This document shows, piece after piece, positions 61,677 to 64,000 of a stretch of 64,000 nt of DNA. Position numbers and translations under genes: made by a program. Source of the DNA: Allorhodopirellula heiligendammensis (GTDB lineage: Bacteria > Planctomycetota > Planctomycetia > Pirellulales > Pirellulaceae); NCBI RefSeq assembly GCF_007860105.1, contig NZ_SJPU01000001.1, positions 372,001 to 436,000 on the forward strand, in the 5' to 3' direction. The notes under the pieces are model-generated. The model searched no databases, was not told where the DNA came from, and saw nothing but the letters and a program-made list of their open reading frames with translations. Position 1 is the stretch's first letter, and the number at the start of each line of letters is the position of its first letter.

Positions 61677-64000
61677 ATGGCCCATTCGTCTCGTGCGTTT
61701 TCCCTGCGCCGCGTAGTCTTTGCGACGCTACGACATCGACTCGCCGTCACGATTGCCGTTGCCCTGGGCGTTGCCACCGCCACCGCGGTGATCGCCGGTG
61801 CGCTATTGGTAGGAGATTCGATGCGAGCGAGTTTGCGGGCGTTAACGGTCGAGCGTCTCGGCCGGATCGAGTCGATTCTGGCACCGGGGCAGTTTTTTGC
61901 AATTGACAGCGTCCATGTCGAGGACGCCAACGACGGAGCGGCGGTCAGCCTCATCCTTTTTCCCGGCAGCAGCGTTGAAACGAAAATCAAATCGGAGGCC
62001 AGTTCACAACCTGGCGGTTCGGCAGCGGCGGACAATCTACCGCGTATTCGCCATGTGGGTGGCGTGCAAATCGTGGGGGCAGATGAATCGTTTTGGGACC
62101 TCGATGTTTCCGGTGTGCGGCCCGATACCATGCCGGGTGAGTACAGCGTCGTACTCAACCAATCCGCCGCTGACGCATTGGAAGTTAGCATTGGCGACGA
62201 TGTTACGCTTCGCTTGCCAGTCGAAGGTGCCGTCCCTGCAGACAGTCCATTGGGCAAACGTGAACTCCTCGGCGAGGGACTGCCCCGCATGCAGGTGGCG
62301 GCAATCGTGCCCGATCGCGGCTTGGGACGATTTTCACTGACCGCCAGTCAGAGCGTTCCTAAAACCGTCTTTGTTTCACGCGCAGTGGTCGCCGACGTGC
62401 TCGACCGAACAGGCCAAGCGAATGTGATGCTATTCGACCACGCGTTGCCGGACGACGCCGTTTCGCTCAATCTCGATTCATTGGGCTGGAAACTACAGCG
62501 AGTGAGCAACGGCGAGGCAATCGACTACATCTCCCTCTCGAGTGATAGCCTACTGCTGCCTCAGGTTGCAGTGGATCGCATCATGGCGGCGATGCCCCCT
62601 GGTGATGCGACCCCGCTGATGACCTACCTAGCCAATGCCATCGACAAGGTCGATAAGGTGAAGGTCGATAACGTGTCCGACACCGTAAACAGCGTGCCTT
62701 ATAGCACGATCTCAGCGATTGATTCGGGGCCGACGCTGCGTTTGGACTACGCCATTGCAGAAGGAGTTGACGCCGCTGGCCGAGTGCCAATTGTTCTCAA
62801 CAGCTGGACCGCCGATCGCTTGGGTGTGAATGTGGGATCGCCACTGCGGGTCTTCTATTTCGAGCCGGAGGTGCAGCGAGGCAAGGAGATTGAACGCTCG
62901 TTCGACGCCGTGATCACGCAAGTTGTGCCGCTCACTCCACGCGCAGGACCCTATCGGCCGGGGCGGCCAGGAGTGTATGACGCACCCGTTACGGCGTACA
63001 ACGATCCGGACATGACACCCGACGTTCCTGGGGTGACGGATCAAGATTCGATTGGCGACTGGGATCTCCCGTTTGCGCTGGAGAGAAAAATTGATCCCGA
63101 GGATGATCAGTACTGGAACGAGCATGGTTTGACGCCGAAAGCGTTCATCCCACTGGCAGCTGGACAGGAGCGTTTCGGAAGTCGATTTGGCAAAACCACC
63201 GGACTGCGGTTTGTGCCGGGATACGACCTCGATAACTTGGAAACGATGATCATCGCGGCAATCACCCCGGTGCAGGATGACCTGGGGTGGATTCCACGTT
63301 CGATTCGTAGTGAACAGCTCGCTGCATCCAAGGGCACGACACCTTTTGACGGATTGTTTTTGGCGCTGTCGATGTTCGTGATCTTAGCGGCGATGATGTT
63401 GATCGCACTGTTGCTGCGGCTGGGCATGCTCCAGCGGATCGACGAGTTCGGCACCCTACTCGCTGTCGGATTCTCGCCGCGGCGAGTGATGACGTTGGTA
63501 CTGGGGGAGACCGCGATCACATCGACTGTGGGTGTGTTGATGGGGCTGGTCGGCGGAGTCGGCTACGCGGCGTTCGTGCTGTGGGCGTTGCGATCATGGT
63601 GGGTGGGGGCTGTTACGGTCCCGTTTCTGCAGTTTCATGCGACGCCGCTGTCGATAGTGCTTGGTGGGATCGGCGGATGGTTGGTCTGCATGGCAACGGC
63701 GGCATGGACGCTACGCTTTCTATTACGTCTTAACCCAGCTGCGCTCTTGGGTGGACGGCGAATGTCAGGTGCTGCCAAAGCGGGCGACCAGAAACGCCGA
63801 TGGCTCGCCGGTCGCGGCCGGTTGATTGCCATCGGTCTGTTGGTGGTGCTGGCACTGGGCGCGGCGGTGGCAGGCTCACGAGGCAGTGCCCAGGCGGCGG
63901 CAGGTGGCTTCGTCGGCGGCGGGATGCTGCTGCTGGTCGCCTCGCTATTGTGGATCCATCGTTGGCTAGCGGAGCGGCGAATGATGCGTCCCTCCATGCG
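61677..64000 (+). CDS. FtsX/MacB-type ABC transporter permease, 3' end missing
   Basis: The frame is open to the window end. An N-terminal cytoplasmic segment and membrane helix (LRHRLAVTIAVALGVATATAVIAGALLVGD) precede a large extracytoplasmic MacB-like core domain (about residues 45-550). The typical FtsX domain follows: FDGLFLALSMFVILAAMMLI, RIDEFGTLLAVGFSPRRVMTLVLGE, and two more membrane segments (SIVLGGIGGWLVCMATAAWT near residue 660 and GLLVVLALGAAVAGS near 720). Such permeases act with a separate ATPase in lipoprotein or lipid export, not visible here. AGGA is seven bases upstream of the ATG. Confidence 0.9.
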   Translation, partial: MAHSSRAFSLRRVVFATLRHRLAVTIAVALGVATATAVIAGALLVGDSMRASLRALTVERLGRIESILAPGQFFAIDSVHVEDANDGAAVSLILFPGSSVETKIKSEASSQPGGSAAADNLPRIRHVGGVQIVGADESFWDLDVSGVRPDTMPGEYSVVLNQSAADALEVSIGDDVTLRLPVEGAVPADSPLGKRELLGEGLPRMQVAAIVPDRGLGRFSLTASQSVPKTVFVSRAVVADVLDRTGQANVMLFDHALPDDAVSLNLDSLGWKLQRVSNGEAIDYISLSSDSLLLPQVAVDRIMAAMPPGDATPLMTYLANAIDKVDKVKVDNVSDTVNSVPYSTISAIDSGPTLRLDYAIAEGVDAAGRVPIVLNSWTADRLGVNVGSPLRVFYFEPEVQRGKEIERSFDAVITQVVPLTPRAGPYRPGRPGVYDAPVTAYNDPDMTPDVPGVTDQDSIGDWDLPFALERKIDPEDDQYWNEHGLTPKAFIPLAAGQERFGSRFGKTTGLRFVPGYDLDNLETMIIAAITPVQDDLGWIPRSIRSEQLAASKGTTPFDGLFLALSMFVILAAMMLIALLLRLGMLQRIDEFGTLLAVGFSPRRVMTLVLGETAITSTVGVLMGLVGGVGYAAFVLWALRSWWVGAVTVPFLQFHATPLSIVLGGIGGWLVCMATAAWTLRFLLRLNPAALLGGRRMSGAAKAGDQKRRWLAGRGRLIAIGLLVVLALGAAVAGSRGSAQAAAGGFVGGGMLLLVASLLWIHRWLAERRMMRPSM

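Noticed and set aside
61565-62290. 241-codon minus-strand frame over the FtsX-type gene start
   Set aside because: Composition typical of an antisense shadow; the plus-strand permease has clear membrane and core features.

Overview
The window looks like chromosomal DNA from a planctomycete, most likely a Pirellulaceae/Rhodopirellula-type marine bacterium. This is inferred from the mix of families: a secreted formylglycine sulfatase, a ThuA-type domain, secreted multidomain esterases, a Cys-rich outer-membrane barrel, many short conserved-looking proteins of unknown function, weak Shine-Dalgarno signals and frequent ATGA overlaps. No rRNA, tRNA, CRISPR array, insertion sequence or phage gene was recognised. 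About fifty genes are present; the first and last are cut by the window edges.

Layout. 1-6 kb: end of a sigma-54 activator, then a four-gene nitrate/nitrite-type ABC importer (lipoprotein, permease, two ATPases) with a good sigma-54 promoter candidate in front. 6-12 kb: unknown proteins, a DUF2461 protein, an SMP-30-like protein and a secreted nucleoside hydrolase-ThuA fusion. 12-16.4 kb (minus strand): a secreted TPR protein, a sensor kinase and a response regulator in one operon. 16.6-22.6 kb: a TPR-thioredoxin-fold fusion, an esterase-SGNH fusion and a PLP aminotransferase. 22.7-28 kb (minus): zinc alcohol dehydrogenase, a short glycosyltransferase-like protein, metG and hemW. 28-34.3 kb: a heavy-metal RND efflux cluster framed by His/Cys-rich secreted proteins. 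34.3-35.7 kb (minus): agmatine deiminase and a small basic protein.

36-42 kb: hpf, ptsN-like EIIA, HPr, enzyme I, a DUF2344 protein and RNase E/G, all on the plus strand. This gives a soluble phosphorelay with no sugar permease nearby, next to ribosome hibernation and RNA decay genes. 42.4-49.6 kb: a lone RecF/OLD-like ATPase, a secreted Ntn-type amide hydrolase, coaE and hrpA. 50-55 kb: poorly known proteins, including a membrane-anchored protein with a possible BECR/RNase-like C-terminus, a zinc-ribbon protein, a HEAT-repeat protein and a secreted serine hydrolase. 55.4-58.5 kb: glpK-glpD. 58.7-61.3 kb (minus): sulfatase and outer-membrane barrel. 61.7-64 kb: start of an FtsX/MacB-type permease.

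Several intergenic spaces carry strong inverted repeats (around 3.95, 24.5, 43.7 and 50.7 kb). One 12-base word of the 50.7-kb hairpin recurs just after the HPr gene, which suggests a dispersed palindromic repeat family. No complete new defence or mobile system could be demonstrated. The best leads are the domain fusions, the metal efflux cluster without an outer-membrane channel, the BECR-like protein and the palindromes.
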